Shown here: positions 15,917-24,531 of the stretch, piece after piece
Numbering within the stretch: the first letter of the stretch is position 1
How the letters are laid out: each line of letters starts with the position of its first letter
NCBI RefSeq assembly: GCF_003604215.1
Contig: NZ_QXGS01000023.1
Coordinates: 1-46,605 of the forward strand
DNA from: Teichococcus vastitatis
GTDB taxonomy: Bacteria > Pseudomonadota > Alphaproteobacteria > Acetobacterales > Acetobacteraceae
Direction: 5' to 3'
DNA length: 46,605 nt
Notes under the pieces: generated by a model
The model's input: the letters and a program-made list of their open reading frames with translations, nothing else
What the model was told of the DNA's origin: nothing
Database searches by the model: none
Program-made: the position numbers and the translations under genes

Positions 15917-17980
15917 ATGGCTTTCCTGCATCGCCTGCGCAGTATCTTTGGTCACCAGGATATGCTCTTCGCCGCCGCCATGGTGGTGCTGCTGGCCGTC
16001 CTTGTGCTGCCGATGCCAAGCTGGTTGGTGGATCTTGGTCTTGCTACCTCGATCACCTTGTCAGTGCTTATCTTGATGGTAGCCATTTGGATCGAACGGC
16101 CGCTCGACTTCTCCTCCTTTCCAACCGTGCTACTGATTGCGACTTTGTTGCGGTTAGCGCTGAACTTGGCCACCACTCGCCTGATTCTGGCTGATGGTCA
16201 CCACGGCCTAGACGCTGCGGGCAGCGTCATCCACGGTTTCGCCGTTTTCGTGATCGGCGGAGATTTTGTCATTGGCGTAATCGTCTTTGCGATCTTGGTC
16301 ATCGTCAACTTTGTTGTTGTTACCAAAGGTGCTGGGCGTATCGCCGAGGTTGCGGCACGCTTCAGCCTGGATGCCATGCCGGGCAAACAGATGGCAGTCG
16401 ATGCTGATCTTGCTGCGGGTACCATCGACGATGTTGAGGCTAAACGCCGCCGCCGCGAGCTGGAGGACGAGAACGGCTTCTTTGGCGCCATGGACGGCGC
16501 TTCAAAGTTTGTTCGTGGTGACGCGGTTGCTGCCATCATCGTCACCATCGTCAACGTAATTGGCGGCATTGTTGTGGGAACGCTGCGCCATGATATGGCG
16601 CTCTCTGCTGCTGCCAGCAACTATGTTACCCTGGCGATCGGTGATGGTATTGTTTCTCAGATTCCTGGGCTGATCGTTTCCATTGGCGCCGGCATGTTGG
16701 TGTCGAAGGGTAATGTTCGCGGCTCCACCGATAAAGCGCTGATTGGGCAGCTTGCTGCACAGCCCAAGCCGCTCTACCTAGCTGCCGGGCTCTCGGGATT
16801 GTTTGCGGTGCTGCCAGGTCTGCCCTTTCTGCCCTTCGTGGTGTTGGGCGGTATCGCTGCGGGCGCAGGCTGGTTCGCTTCCCGCAACGCTAAAAAAATC
16901 GCCGAGGCCGCTGCGGCCGGAATTGAACCTGCCGATACGGCCCCGCGTGAGGAAACCATGGCCGAGTTGATCCGAGTGGACGATGTCCGTTTGGAACTTG
17001 GTATGGGCTTGGTATCCCTTACCGCTGGCCGTCAAGGCGGATTGTCTGAGAAAATCAAAAAGCTGCGGCGCGCCTTTGGTTTGGAATTCGGCTTCGTGTT
17101 GCCTGCGGTGCGCATCAAGGACAACATGGACCTCGCGTCCGGCGAGTACTCCATTCAGGTGCAGGGCGTTGAAGTGGCACGCGAGACTCTGGTACTTGGC
17201 CGACTGTTAGCCTTCGCGCCCAGTGGGCAGGAAATTGGCGTGCCCGGGATCGATACCCAGGAACCCTCCTTTCAGATCAAGGCCCGCTGGATTGAGCCAG
17301 CACTGCGCGATACAGCGATGGCGCAGGGCCTCACTGTGGTGGATGCTGAGACGGTGCTGACCACTCACATGTCCGAGGTTCTGAAGGGCTATATGGCGCA
17401 GTTACAGAGCTATGTCGCAACGCAGAAGCTCATTGATGGATTGGAGAAAGAGCATCAGCGCTTGGTCTCCGACCTGATCCCATCAGTACTACCGTTGGCA
17501 ACAGTGCAAAAGGTTTTGGCTTCACTGCTGGCCGAGCGGATCTCGATCCGCAATCTGCCGCTGATCCTGGAAGCATTGCACGAAGCTGCCGGCTTTACCC
17601 GCAATGTTTCCCTGCTGGCTGAACATGTGCGCCAACGGCTTTCTCTGCAAATCTGCCGAGGACTTACGCAGGAAGATGGCTATGTCACGGCCTTGCTTCT
17701 TTCGCCCGATTGGGAGCGCGAGGTAGGCTCGGCCATTGTGGAGGAGGGCGACCAGCGCTCCTTCGCCATGGCGCCGTCGAAGATCCAGGAACTGGTTACC
17801 GTGACCCGCGGTCGTATTGCTGAGGCAGCCGCGCGTGGCGACTGGCCTGCAGTGCTGACTTCGGCGGTGGCACGGCCCTTTGTGAGACAACTGGTTGAGC
17901 GGATCAATCCGACCATTGCGGTGATTTCTCATGCTGAGGTGCATCAGCGTGTCAAGCTACGCACCGTCGGCCAGATCTGA
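15917..17980 (+). CDS. flhA: Flagellar export gate protein FlhA
   Basis: 687 residues. The first 320 contain about eight membrane helices and the FHIPEP signature at about 148-165 (RFSLDAMPGKQMAVDADL). The rest is the cytoplasmic domain that forms the nonameric docking ring for chaperone-substrate complexes. Complete to a typical end. It starts three bases after fliQ. Confidence 0.97.
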   Translation: MAFLHRLRSIFGHQDMLFAAAMVVLLAVLVLPMPSWLVDLGLATSITLSVLILMVAIWIERPLDFSSFPTVLLIATLLRLALNLATTRLILADGHHGLDAAGSVIHGFAVFVIGGDFVIGVIVFAILVIVNFVVVTKGAGRIAEVAARFSLDAMPGKQMAVDADLAAGTIDDVEAKRRRRELEDENGFFGAMDGASKFVRGDAVAAIIVTIVNVIGGIVVGTLRHDMALSAAASNYVTLAIGDGIVSQIPGLIVSIGAGMLVSKGNVRGSTDKALIGQLAAQPKPLYLAAGLSGLFAVLPGLPFLPFVVLGGIAAGAGWFASRNAKKIAEAAAAGIEPADTAPREETMAELIRVDDVRLELGMGLVSLTAGRQGGLSEKIKKLRRAFGLEFGFVLPAVRIKDNMDLASGEYSIQVQGVEVARETLVLGRLLAFAPSGQEIGVPGIDTQEPSFQIKARWIEPALRDTAMAQGLTVVDAETVLTTHMSEVLKGYMAQLQSYVATQKLIDGLEKEHQRLVSDLIPSVLPLATVQKVLASLLAERISIRNLPLILEALHEAAGFTRNVSLLAEHVRQRLSLQICRGLTQEDGYVTALLLSPDWEREVGSAIVEEGDQRSFAMAPSKIQELVTVTRGRIAEAAARGDWPAVLTSAVARPFVRQLVERINPTIAVISHAEVHQRVKLRTVGQI

Positions 17981-17986
17981 AACGCA

Positions 17987-18748
17987 ATGGACGCAGCACT
18001 GCACCTCGAAGCCTGGGTGTCGGCCGAGTTGTACCGACTGCTGCTGGTATTCTGCCGTGTCTCGGCAGCACTCTTGCTGCTGCCGGGGCTCGGGGAGAGT
18101 CAAGTGCCAGCGCGTATTCGCATCTTGGCCGGATTACTCATCGCACTCTGTGTGGCACCATTGGCTGGATCAGCAGCGCCGCCGCCAGCCGCTTGGGGAG
18201 TCGCCTTCGCGGTAGTGATGGAGGTGGCCGCCGGTGCCTTTCTGGGCACACTATCCCGGCTGCTGCTATCAGCGGTGCAGACGGCGGGACAGATCATTGG
18301 CCAGTGCATTGGCGTCAGCAACGCCTTCGCCTTTGGCGTCGGCATGGACAACTCCGCTGTTTTGGGAGCTGCGATTTATGCTGCCTGTTTGGTGATACTA
18401 TTCGCCGTTGATGGCCACCATTCAGGGTTCAAGGCGCTAGCCGATAGCTACCAACTGATACCGCTTGGCCAACCTCTGCCTGCGGCTGCCGTGGCCCGTA
18501 ATATGAGCGAAGCCATGACCACGGCGTTTCGCCTTGCCATGCAGCTCTCCATGCCTTTTTTGTTTTTGTCGGTATTGTTCAACGTGGCACTTGCCGGTAT
18601 CAACCGTGCCATGCCAGCCATGCCAGTCTTTATGATTGGCGCCCCAGCGCTACTGATGGCCGGCTTATATCTTTTAGGCGCCGTTTCGCCGACCTTGGTC
18701 GACGAAATGGTTGGAGCCTACGGCTCAGTCTTCCTTCTGGCACGCTGA
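17987..18748 (+). CDS. fliR: Flagellar export gate protein FliR
   Basis: 253 residues with five to six membrane helices. Motifs include FCRVSAALLLLPGLGESQVPARIRI near the N-terminus and SMPFLFLSVLFNVALAGINRAMPAMPVFMIGAP near the C-terminus. It assembles with FliP and FliQ into the export channel. Six bases after flhA. Confidence 0.95.
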   Translation: MDAALHLEAWVSAELYRLLLVFCRVSAALLLLPGLGESQVPARIRILAGLLIALCVAPLAGSAAPPPAAWGVAFAVVMEVAAGAFLGTLSRLLLSAVQTAGQIIGQCIGVSNAFAFGVGMDNSAVLGAAIYAACLVILFAVDGHHSGFKALADSYQLIPLGQPLPAAAVARNMSEAMTTAFRLAMQLSMPFLFLSVLFNVALAGINRAMPAMPVFMIGAPALLMAGLYLLGAVSPTLVDEMVGAYGSVFLLAR

Positions 18749-18754
18749 GGCCAA

Positions 18755-19849
18755 ATGTCAGAGGAAAGCGGCCAAGAGAAAACGCTCGACGCTTCGCCAC
18801 GCAAGCTGCAACAAGCTCGCGAGAAGGGTGACATCCCGATATCACGGGAAGGATCGAGCTTTGGGCTTTATGCCGCGATGCTTCTGTCTATGGGATTAGC
18901 CGGGGGCGTCATTGCGCAGCACATGGCGAACATCCTGCTGCCGCTCGTCGAACAGCCGGATGCCTTCTTGGAACTGTCTGACGAGGGTTATCGTCGCGCC
19001 GGAGCTGCCGTGATGGAGGCTCTAGCCGTCGCCTTGCTGCCAGTGTTTGGGCTGTTGATCGCCGGAAGCTTGCTGCCGCATTTGGCGCAAAACAGCATCG
19101 TGGTGGCAACAGAGCGGTTACAGCCAAAGTTTTCCAATCTGTCGCCACTTTCAGGCTTCAAACGCCTGTTTGGGCTCAAGGCGCTTTTCGAGTTTTGTAA
19201 AAGCCTTGCCAAGGCCTCCGCAGTGGGTGTGGTCTGCTGGATCGTAGGGCGACCGCTTTATCAGCAGAGCGGACAATTGGCAGCACTGGATCCAGCAGTG
19301 CTGCCAGGCTTGATTAAGCAGCTCCTAATAACAGTGCTTTTCGCGGTCACGCTCGTCGCAGGCCTAGTGGCAGCAATCGATATTGGCTTTCAACGCTTTG
19401 AATATCGCCGTCGTCAGCGCATGAGCCTGCAAGAAATGCGTGAGGAGATGAAATCTACCGAAGGCGATCCGCACGTGAAGGCCGCCCAGCGCAAAAAGCG
19501 GCGGCAGATGTCGCAGCGTCGGATGATGGCGGATGTCCCGAAGGCCACGGTGGTGATCGCAAACCCGACCCACTTTGCCGTTGCCCTCCGCTACGAGCGG
19601 GGTGAGGACGCTGCGCCGGTCTGTTTAGCTAAAGGTGTCGACAATCTGGCGCTGCGGATCCGCGAAGCTGCACAGACGGCGGGTGTAGCTGTGATTGAAG
19701 ATCGGCCCCTGGCCCGTGCTCTTTACGCCACCGTGGAAGTAGGCGACGTCATTCCGCCTGAGCATTTTGAGGCGGTGGCCAAGGTCATTGGCATTGTTTG
19801 GGCGCAATCTGGACGCAACGCCAAGGGTGCGTCACAAAAAAAGAGATGA
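18755..19849 (+). CDS. flhB: Flagellar export switch protein FlhB
   Basis: 364 residues: four membrane helices in the first 210, then a cytoplasmic domain with the autocleavage site NPTH at 270-273 (IANPTHFAVALRYERG). Cleavage there lets FlhB switch from rod/hook to filament substrates together with FliK, which is encoded at 24.5-26.0 kb. Six bases after fliR. Confidence 0.97.
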   Translation: MSEESGQEKTLDASPRKLQQAREKGDIPISREGSSFGLYAAMLLSMGLAGGVIAQHMANILLPLVEQPDAFLELSDEGYRRAGAAVMEALAVALLPVFGLLIAGSLLPHLAQNSIVVATERLQPKFSNLSPLSGFKRLFGLKALFEFCKSLAKASAVGVVCWIVGRPLYQQSGQLAALDPAVLPGLIKQLLITVLFAVTLVAGLVAAIDIGFQRFEYRRRQRMSLQEMREEMKSTEGDPHVKAAQRKKRRQMSQRRMMADVPKATVVIANPTHFAVALRYERGEDAAPVCLAKGVDNLALRIREAAQTAGVAVIEDRPLARALYATVEVGDVIPPEHFEAVAKVIGIVWAQSGRNAKGASQKKR

Positions 19850-19911
19850 TTTGATTGACGTGAGAAGAAGCCTTTGCGAAACAGGCAGGCGCCAACCGCA
19901 GGGGCTTTTCG

Positions 19912-20334
19912 ATGAACCGGATTTCTACCCGAAGGATTGCGATGGGCTTCCTGGCTGGTCTGGCCACGGCCCCGCTCGCCATACTGACAGCCACTCCCGG
20001 TCGAGCCGCTGAGGAAGCGCCTAAGAAGGAGTTCGAGTACGTTGCCCTTGGCGACTTCACGATCAACCTGCCCAGCACAGGGCGGCGCATGTCCTATGTA
20101 GTGGTCTCAGTGACGCTGGAGACCGAGGCTGGCCATAGCCAGCCCTTTAAGGATTTGCAGCCCCGCCTAAAGCAGGCCGTGCTGCGCCGGCTGATGAGCA
20201 TGTCGGAACGGCAGGAATTGCGCCCTGGCCGCACCGATCCTGCACAGCTACGGGACAATCTATTCGACAGCTTAATGCAGGTTCAGGAAGGTGGCTTGCG
20301 GGATGTGGTGATCACACGCCTGCTGCACAGCTGA
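19912..20334 (+). CDS. fliL: FliL-like protein with a cleavable-looking signal sequence
   Basis: 140 residues. Residues 45-140 fit FliL: YVALGDFTINLPS, YVVVSVTLETE, LKQAVLRRLMSMSERQEL, LRDNLFDSLMQVQEGGLRDVVITRLL. FliL surrounds the stator and helps torque. Here the N-terminus (MNRISTRRIAMGFLAGLATAP, then ATPGRAAE) looks like an exported signal peptide with an A-x-A-like cleavage site rather than the usual uncleaved anchor, and the twin Arg hints at Tat export. A motif-like TGCGAAACAG lies at 19875-19884, 27 bases upstream. Last gene of the flgB operon, or its own unit. Confidence 0.7.
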   Translation: MNRISTRRIAMGFLAGLATAPLAILTATPGRAAEEAPKKEFEYVALGDFTINLPSTGRRMSYVVVSVTLETEAGHSQPFKDLQPRLKQAVLRRLMSMSERQELRPGRTDPAQLRDNLFDSLMQVQEGGLRDVVITRLLHS

Positions 20335-20358
20335 CGCGGACCAACCTCCTCGTCGCTC

Positions 20359-20390
20359 CGATCAGGTGGTCTGTTATGGCCGCCTGATCG
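20359..20390 (+). terminator. Hairpin after fliL
   Basis: CGATCAGG pairs with CCTGATCG around a 16-base loop, 25 bases past the fliL stop. Plausible end of the flgB-fliL transcript, although no T run follows. Confidence 0.4.
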
Positions 20391-20453
20391 CTTCTGAACC
20401 GGTCCTGTCTTTATGTCCCGGGCTATTCAAGGGAGGCTGACGACGAAGCTCGC

Positions 20454-20935
20454 CTAACCCGTTGCAGTGCTGCCACCATAATGAGCCAGCGCCTTACCAG
20501 GCGGATGCTGCATCGGCCTTGGCATGGGCACGCTGCGCCAGTCGCACTTCCTGCGCCTGAGCGCAATCTCAGGATTGTCCTGAAGATCCGGAGGATCGGG
20601 CAGCAAAATACGGCCTCCCCAGTAGCAAGCGATGGCCTCGCCTGACACGCCCTGCTGCAGGGCGATGCCCAGGCTGTTATGTGCCCCGGCAAAGTCGGGC
20701 TGCAGTCCCAGCGCTCCGGTAATAGGCTGCGGCCTTATCCTATACTCCCTGCTGGCCAAAGACAGTTCTCAGCTTGTCCTGTGTACCGCGATGCGCCTAC
20801 CGCAGCATTTAAGGACCTGATAGGCGGCAACCGCCGTACCCACCTGACCGGTTTCGCGCAACATATCGACCAGATAGGCGTGAGCGTCGGCTGATCCACT
20901 GGAATGGCTGGCGCTGGCGTTAGTAGCATTTCACA
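20454..20935 (-). pseudogene. Decayed TPR-repeat protein gene
   Basis: The minus strand carries recognisable TPR pieces in different frames: SADAHAYLVDMLRETGQVGTAVAAYQ near 20900-20810, then GLQPDFAGAHNSLGIALQQG and SGEAIACYW near 20720-20620, then DLQDNPEIALRR. The frames are broken by stops and shifts, so no intact protein is possible. TPR proteins of this kind are often found with glycan or flagellin-modification genes, and the intact neighbours at 21.2-23.8 kb are acyl-transfer genes. Confidence 0.55.
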
Positions 20936-21231
20936 GCTGCGTTTAGGCTGCTCTCCTCCTTCAGCAGACACCGGACGTGCTGAACTGTAAAATTTTCAAC
21001 CTGCTGCCGCTGCTACAGAACATCCCGCGCAGTCAATCTTCAGCGCGGCGCGCAAAACTTCAGGGAAATTCCCGCCCTGATGGTCAAACCTGCTAGTAGG
21101 TAGGAGCAAATCTGTGAAGGCCGCTTAAACGCGAGGCGCACGACAAGGTTTCATCTTTCATTAACGATAACTTGTGTTGAATTTGAAACCAAACGGAGGA
21201 CCTTGGGCTCGACCATCCGGACCTGAGCCTC
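20936..21231. other. Intergenic region before the acyltransferase pair
   Basis: No gene recognised. AT-rich near 21150-21190. I see no copy of the flagellar decamer, so this pair may be controlled separately. Confidence 0.4.
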
Positions 21232-22662
21232 ATGCTGTTCAACTCCTGGACCTTCGTTGCCTTCTTCGCCGCGCTGATGGCGGTTTATCTACCCCTCGGA
21301 CGATGGGCCGGGTACCAGGCGCAGAACCGGCTGTTACTGGTCGCCAGCTATGTCTTCTATGCCGGCTGGGATTGGCGCTTCTGCTTCCTGCTTGCCGCTA
21401 TCTCGCTGGTGGACTGGTTCTGCGGCAACGCCATCGCGGCCACAGAGCAAGCCAACCGGCGCCGCCTGTTCCTGGGCATCAGCATCATCTTCGACATCGG
21501 CGTGCTAGTGTATTTCAAATACTGCAATTTTTTTATCCAGGGCAGCGCCGATCTGCTCGACCTGATGGGCGTACCGGTCAGTTGGCCGCTGTTGAATATC
21601 ATCCTGCCGGTCGGCATTTCTTTTATTGTCTTTAAGAGCCTGAGCTACACGATCGACGTGTACCGCGGTGAAGTCTCACCCGAGCACAATCTGCTCGACT
21701 ACGCGCTCTTCGTGGCCTTCTTTCCCGATCTGGTGGCCGGTCCGATCATTCGTGCCAAGACCGTGTTGGCGCAGTTGCATACGCCGCGCCGCATCACCGA
21801 AACTATGGTGACGGAAGGCGTATGGCTGATCCTGTTTGGCTACTTCCTCAAGGTGGTTGTGGCAGATAATCTGGCCCCAATTGCCAATAACGCCTTCAGC
21901 ATGCCGCAGCCGGAATCTTGGTTGCACGCGCTGGTGGGCGTTTATGCCTTCGCTTTCCAGATCCTGGGTGACTTTGCCGGCTATTCCGGCATCGCGATCG
22001 GCGTGGCGCGGCTGATGGGCTTCGTGCTGCCGCCGAATTTCGGCCATCCCTATCTGCAGACCTCGCCCCAAGCCTTTTGGCGGCACTGGCATATCAGCTT
22101 GTCTACTTGGCTGCGCGATTACGTCTACATTGCCTTTGGCGGTAGCCGTGGCGGTACCTGGAAGACCAGTCGTAACCTGATGGCCACCATGGTGCTGGGT
22201 GGGCTGTGGCACGGCGCCGCCTGGACCTTTCTACTCTGGGGCTTCTATCACGGCATCCTGCTGGTGCTGCACCGCTGGCTAGCCCAGCCCCTCTCGGCAC
22301 TGGTGCGGCTGCCCCCAGCGCTCGGCCACCTCCTGGCGGTGCTGCTGATGTTCCATCTCACCTGCCTGGGCTGGCTGTTGTTCCGCGCTGAATCCCTAGC
22401 ACAGGTGGGCGGCTTTCTGCGTGCTCTGGGTTTGGCCACACCGGTCGGAACGGCCGCCGCCCTTGGCCCCTCCATCATCACACTTCTGATGCTGGCCTCA
22501 GCGACGTTGCTGGCCGACCTGTTACTGCGTGCGCCGGACGGCACCTTGCGGCCGCTGCAGCTTTCCAGCTCAGCACGTTGGGCCAGCGCCGCCTGCCTGG
22601 CCTTCGCCATCCCCGTGTTCGGCGATTTCGGCGTGTCCCACTTCATCTACTTCCAGTTCTGA
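21232..22662 (+). CDS. MBOAT-family O-acyltransferase (AlgI-like)
   Basis: 476 residues, about ten to twelve membrane helices. AlgI-type signatures: MLFNSWTFVAFF at the start, ILPVGISFIVFKSLSYTIDVYRGE at 125-147, WRHWHISLSTWLRDYVYI at 283-300, and GLWHGAAWTFLLWGFYHG at 324-341 with H327, the His considered catalytic in MBOAT enzymes. Such proteins move acetyl or other acyl groups across the inner membrane to a periplasmic partner that modifies a polysaccharide or protein. The partner gene follows after 12 bases. Target unknown. Confidence 0.92.
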   Translation: MLFNSWTFVAFFAALMAVYLPLGRWAGYQAQNRLLLVASYVFYAGWDWRFCFLLAAISLVDWFCGNAIAATEQANRRRLFLGISIIFDIGVLVYFKYCNFFIQGSADLLDLMGVPVSWPLLNIILPVGISFIVFKSLSYTIDVYRGEVSPEHNLLDYALFVAFFPDLVAGPIIRAKTVLAQLHTPRRITETMVTEGVWLILFGYFLKVVVADNLAPIANNAFSMPQPESWLHALVGVYAFAFQILGDFAGYSGIAIGVARLMGFVLPPNFGHPYLQTSPQAFWRHWHISLSTWLRDYVYIAFGGSRGGTWKTSRNLMATMVLGGLWHGAAWTFLLWGFYHGILLVLHRWLAQPLSALVRLPPALGHLLAVLLMFHLTCLGWLLFRAESLAQVGGFLRALGLATPVGTAAALGPSIITLLMLASATLLADLLLRAPDGTLRPLQLSSSARWASAACLAFAIPVFGDFGVSHFIYFQF

Positions 22663-22674
22663 TCCAACGGAGAC

Positions 22675-23781
22675 ATGACGATGCTGGCGCGGCTGTCTTC
22701 CTTTATCGACCCCGGCTTCGTGCTGCTGCTGCTGGCTGAGATCGCCGCTCTAGCGCTGGGCTTTTGGCTGACGCGACGCTGGTTGCACAGATCCTGGCGC
22801 AGCGCCGCTTATGCGGTTCTGGCTGTTCTGGCTGTGCGGGTTGCCTTATTTGGCAATCCGCTTGCCTGGGGCGCCTATTATGTCGTCCTGCAGGGTCATG
22901 CGGATTGGCGGCAGACCGACGTCATTGCCGAGCGCTTCCGCAGCATGCTTCCGCTGCCGCGCGGCGTTGAATTCTTGGCTGTGGGCTCCAGCCAGACCCA
23001 CGCCTTGTACCGTGGCTTTAGCCGTGATCATGCGGAGTTACAGATCTTTTCGCTGGCTGGCATGACGCCAATGGACATGGAGCTATACCGCGACCACATC
23101 ATTGCCCTAAAGCCGAAGCAGGTACTGCTCTACATTTCCGAGTTTGATCTAGCCGCGGATCTGCGGCCGGAATGGGCGCGATTGGCGCCTGTATCATTGC
23201 TGCAGGTAGCCGACAGGGTAGAGATGCTCGATGCCGCTTTACCACCCAACTCACTTCCTGATCTGAAACGAGATCTGCTGTTGGGCGCCCTATTACCAGA
23301 GTACCGGTATAACTTTGTTTTTCGTGCCATTCTGAGTCGGGCTGCACAGATGGCTCATCTACCTGGTTTCCGCCCGGAACGCTCATCAGACGACGAAGTC
23401 AACTACACAGCGCTACGAGCGCGCGGCCAGCATTCCATGCAAAGTCAGAGTCGGCTGTTGGAAAGCTTCATACGCAATCTAGATAATGCTGACATTGGTG
23501 TTGTGCTAGTCGAGGGGCAGTACAACCCCAAGGGCGAAACGCCTGATCTGCAACGGCAGAACGCCGCCTTCAAGCAGTATCTGGTGGCTCTACAGCGCCA
23601 ATATCCGAAGCTGATAGTGCTTCAGCGGGAGGACCTGCCGCAACTGACCAGTGCCGACTTTGATGATGCCTACCATCTGTCAACGGAGTCTGGGCATCGT
23701 TTGGCCGGGATCGTGCTGCGCACCGCACGGGAAAGGCTAGGTCAGGGCACCGCCATCACCAGCCTAGGAACCCGCCCTTAG
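22675..23781 (+). CDS. SGNH-like periplasmic partner of the MBOAT acyltransferase
   Basis: 368 residues. A membrane helix at about 15-33 and a second at about 45-65 anchor a periplasmic domain. The SGNH-type nucleophile box is LAVGSSQTHAL with S105/S106, and the D-x-x-H pair is in DDAYHLS, D331 and H334, as in AlgX/AlgJ/DltD-type acyl-transfer proteins. It would take the acyl group delivered by the preceding gene product and place it on a glycan. GGAG precedes the ATG. The candidate targets are an exopolysaccharide or a flagellin glycan; there is no direct evidence for either. Confidence 0.75.
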   Translation: MTMLARLSSFIDPGFVLLLLAEIAALALGFWLTRRWLHRSWRSAAYAVLAVLAVRVALFGNPLAWGAYYVVLQGHADWRQTDVIAERFRSMLPLPRGVEFLAVGSSQTHALYRGFSRDHAELQIFSLAGMTPMDMELYRDHIIALKPKQVLLYISEFDLAADLRPEWARLAPVSLLQVADRVEMLDAALPPNSLPDLKRDLLLGALLPEYRYNFVFRAILSRAAQMAHLPGFRPERSSDDEVNYTALRARGQHSMQSQSRLLESFIRNLDNADIGVVLVEGQYNPKGETPDLQRQNAAFKQYLVALQRQYPKLIVLQREDLPQLTSADFDDAYHLSTESGHRLAGIVLRTARERLGQGTAITSLGTRP

Positions 23782-23791
23782 ACAAGAAAGC

Positions 23792-24499
23792 TCAGCCCGC
23801 CGCGAGGCGGGTGACTTCCTTAGCGCTAACCAAGTTGCCATTGTCCAGTAGCAGACTCAGGGAGCCGCTGCTGTCGCGACGGACTTCAGTGATCTTACCA
23901 GAGCTGCTCACCGTTCCGGCTGTCTGTCGGGTGCTGTCAGCATCTTCGCCGACGACGCGCACCGTGTACTTGCCACCCGAAAGCGGCAGGCCGCTATTGT
24001 CCTTGCCATCGAAGGTCAGGTTGGTGCTGCCGCTGTTGAGGTTGACCTTACGTACCACCTGACCTGCGCTGTTCACCACCTCAAGCCGGGTGCCGGACAG
24101 CGTGCTGCTGCTGACCGTGAGGTTCAATGGCACAGTCGCGCCGCTGCTAGAGAGGGTGATCTCCGACATCTCCGTCTGCACTGTGCGGCCCAGCATGGCG
24201 GCGTTTTCCGACAAGCTGGCACTGTTGGTGAGCGCTTCGGAGATGGTTTTCAGATAAGTGTTACTCTTGGTCTGCTGCTCAACCTGCGAGAACTGCGCGA
24301 GCTGTGCCACGAACTGGGTCGGATCTGTCGGCTGCATGGGATCTTGATACTTCATCTGCGCCGTTAACAGCGTCAGGAAGCGGTCGAAATCCTCGCTGCT
24401 GCTCTTCAGCTGCGTGGTTGCGGTTGTTGAGGTGCTGCCAGTGGTGCCGCCTGCTAGGCCGGCCGCGGAGGTGGCAGTGATGCTGGATGTGGTGGCCAT
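23792..24499 (-). CDS. flgD: Hook-capping scaffold protein FlgD
   Basis: 235 residues. The N-terminal export/capping region (about 30-75) has SSEDFDRFLTLLTAQMKYQDPMQPTDPTQFVAQLAQFSQVEQQ, the hallmark of FlgD; residues about 110-200 are the FLN/Tudor-like domain (GKDNSGLPLSGGKYTVRVVGED). FlgD sits at the tip of the growing hook and orders FlgE addition. GGGAGAGCC precedes the ATG. Last gene of cheY-cheZ-fliK-flgD. The hook gene flgE, usually next to flgD, is absent here. Confidence 0.95.
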   Translation of the reverse strand: MATTSSITATSAAGLAGGTTGSTSTTATTQLKSSSEDFDRFLTLLTAQMKYQDPMQPTDPTQFVAQLAQFSQVEQQTKSNTYLKTISEALTNSASLSENAAMLGRTVQTEMSEITLSSSGATVPLNLTVSSSTLSGTRLEVVNSAGQVVRKVNLNSGSTNLTFDGKDNSGLPLSGGKYTVRVVGEDADSTRQTAGTVSSSGKITEVRRDSSGSLSLLLDNGNLVSAKEVTRLAAG

Positions 24500-24531
24500 C
24501 TTGGCTCTCCGGGAAGGGCGCGCGGGGCGCC

